This document shows, one piece after another, positions 63,173 through 64,000 of a stretch of 64,000 bases of DNA. Origin of the DNA: Rotaria macrura (lineage: Eukaryota > Rotifera > Eurotatoria > Philodinida > Philodinidae). The position numbers and the translations under genes were made by a program. Every line of letters starts with the position of its first letter. The stretch's first letter is position 1. The notes under the pieces are model-generated. The model saw only the letters and a list, made by a program, of their open reading frames with translations, did not search any database and was not told the DNA's origin. The stretch is from NCBI GenBank assembly GCA_900239685.1, contig OENT01000972.1, forward strand, positions 1 to 64,000, in the 5' to 3' direction.

Positions 63173-64000
63173 GCTGTTCGATACTTTTAATAGAAGTTGA
63201 AGTTAGTATTATATCCTTTAGAGGTTACTGCACGTCATGGTAGAGTTTAGGTTCAGCGCTTGATTTCAATTGCAGAACCTTGTACTAATACCGGTAAACG
63301 ATTTTTTGTGGAACTTACATATGGTTTCGAAGGAAATAGTGAGTGGAGGTTTAAGAGTGAGAATTTTGATGTTCCCCACCCCCGGTTACAGACAAAGTCC
63401 CTGGTTACAGACGCCCAATCCCCCTTCCACCGTTGCAGACCATAGAAACCAATTTATTAACCCATTGCAGAGATAGCAACCAGCATTCTATTATTGTCTT
63501 ATATCAGAGCGTTGTTTGCCGTTTACTCCCATGCTTATAATAAGAAAAATATAAAATTAAGATAAATGAGGAATAAAATATGGTAACTAACGAGCGAATA
63601 GCAGCAATGAAAAAAAATTGGGTGTCGATCGGAGAAAGATGATGGAAAAAACTCGTGATATTACATATCCTGTACTATCTATTAGTATTATGAATCAATA
63701 GATATGTGAGTTTCACATTTTAGCCCCAACGGGGCTGCGCTAACTAGCTTTCTGTTTAAAACTAACTACTTTGTTTGCTACTCAAATAGAAGATCAGTTT
63801 TTTATCATGATAGAGAAAGGACTCAGCACTGCATTGCCGGCTCTAAGTCTAGATTAAAACTAAGAATTGTACCTCAACAAACTTATCTTTTTCCTGTAAA
63901 AAAATACAAACATACTGTTCATTGCAACATTTTTTACGCACACTCGATTTTCTTGAACAAGTTAGTCACATGTTGTAGACAATAATCAGCATTCGTTTAA
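63173..64000. other. No gene seen at window end
   Basis: Contains a C-rich patch near 63372-63430 and overlapping open frames (63260-63476) of random composition. No supported gene; a gene running off the window edge cannot be excluded. Confidence 0.4.

Noticed and set aside
1..64000. tRNA or rRNA genes
   Set aside because: I scanned for B-box-like GGTTCGAATCC and cloverleaf arms and saw none convincing; a tRNAscan/Infernal run would be decisive.

Overview
The window is AT-rich nuclear DNA from a metazoan. Genes are split by very short introns (mostly about 45-110 nt, GT..AG). The recognisable proteins (STAT-like, REEP, TMCC, RNF146, ENKD1, COMMD5) are animal families. Short introns, AT-richness, scattered non-autonomous DNA transposons and an LRAT/NlpC-like single-ORF gene would fit a rotifer (bdelloid-like) genome. 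That placement is inference; nothing in the window proves it.

Layout. 0-7.4 kb: no gene. It holds a 15-bp repeat, a ~62-bp minisatellite (about 16 copies), a 312-bp hAT-type MITE with a near-perfect 8-bp target duplication, and two adjacent long imperfect palindromes. 7.4-28.2 kb: three tandem, same-strand, strongly diverged STAT-like genes, here called A, B and C. Each has an N-terminal domain, coiled coil, DNA-binding-like region, linker and SH2-like region, followed by an unrelated C-terminal tail. A 1219-bp hAT element with a perfect 8-bp target duplication and a decayed transposase lies between A and B. 28.2-34.9 kb: simple-sequence-rich, with no supported gene. 34.9-38.2 kb (minus): a complete nine-exon REEP1-4-like gene (289 aa). 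39.1-43.0 kb (minus): a TMCC-family gene whose 5' end was not found. 45.7-49.8 kb: an RNF146-like E3 ligase (minus) and an ENKD1-like enkurin-domain protein (plus), head to head over about 340 bp. 50.6-51.2 kb: an unrecognised membrane protein ORF. 51.6-53.8 kb (minus): COMMD5. 55.2-55.9 kb (minus): a permuted papain-like (LRAT/NlpC-like) ORF. 57.8-58.4 kb: a frameshifted unknown coding relic. 58.4-64 kb: no gene, but a 264-bp terminal-inverted-repeat element built of TACGG motifs and a TTACTAGTAAA repeat block.

The genes are separate cellular functions: signalling and transcription, ER shaping, ER contact or membrane organisation, PAR-dependent ubiquitylation, microtubule/centrosome, and endosomal Commander/CCC. 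The most notable system is the local STAT-like expansion. The three copies share exon phases and SH2 core residues but differ in tails, in SH2 conservation and in splice oddities.

Exon boundaries were derived by hand from GT/AG signals and reading-frame continuity. Frames close exactly for REEP, RNF146, ENKD1 and COMMD5. STAT-A closes through exon 15. STAT-B, STAT-C and TMCC have unresolved ends or junctions.
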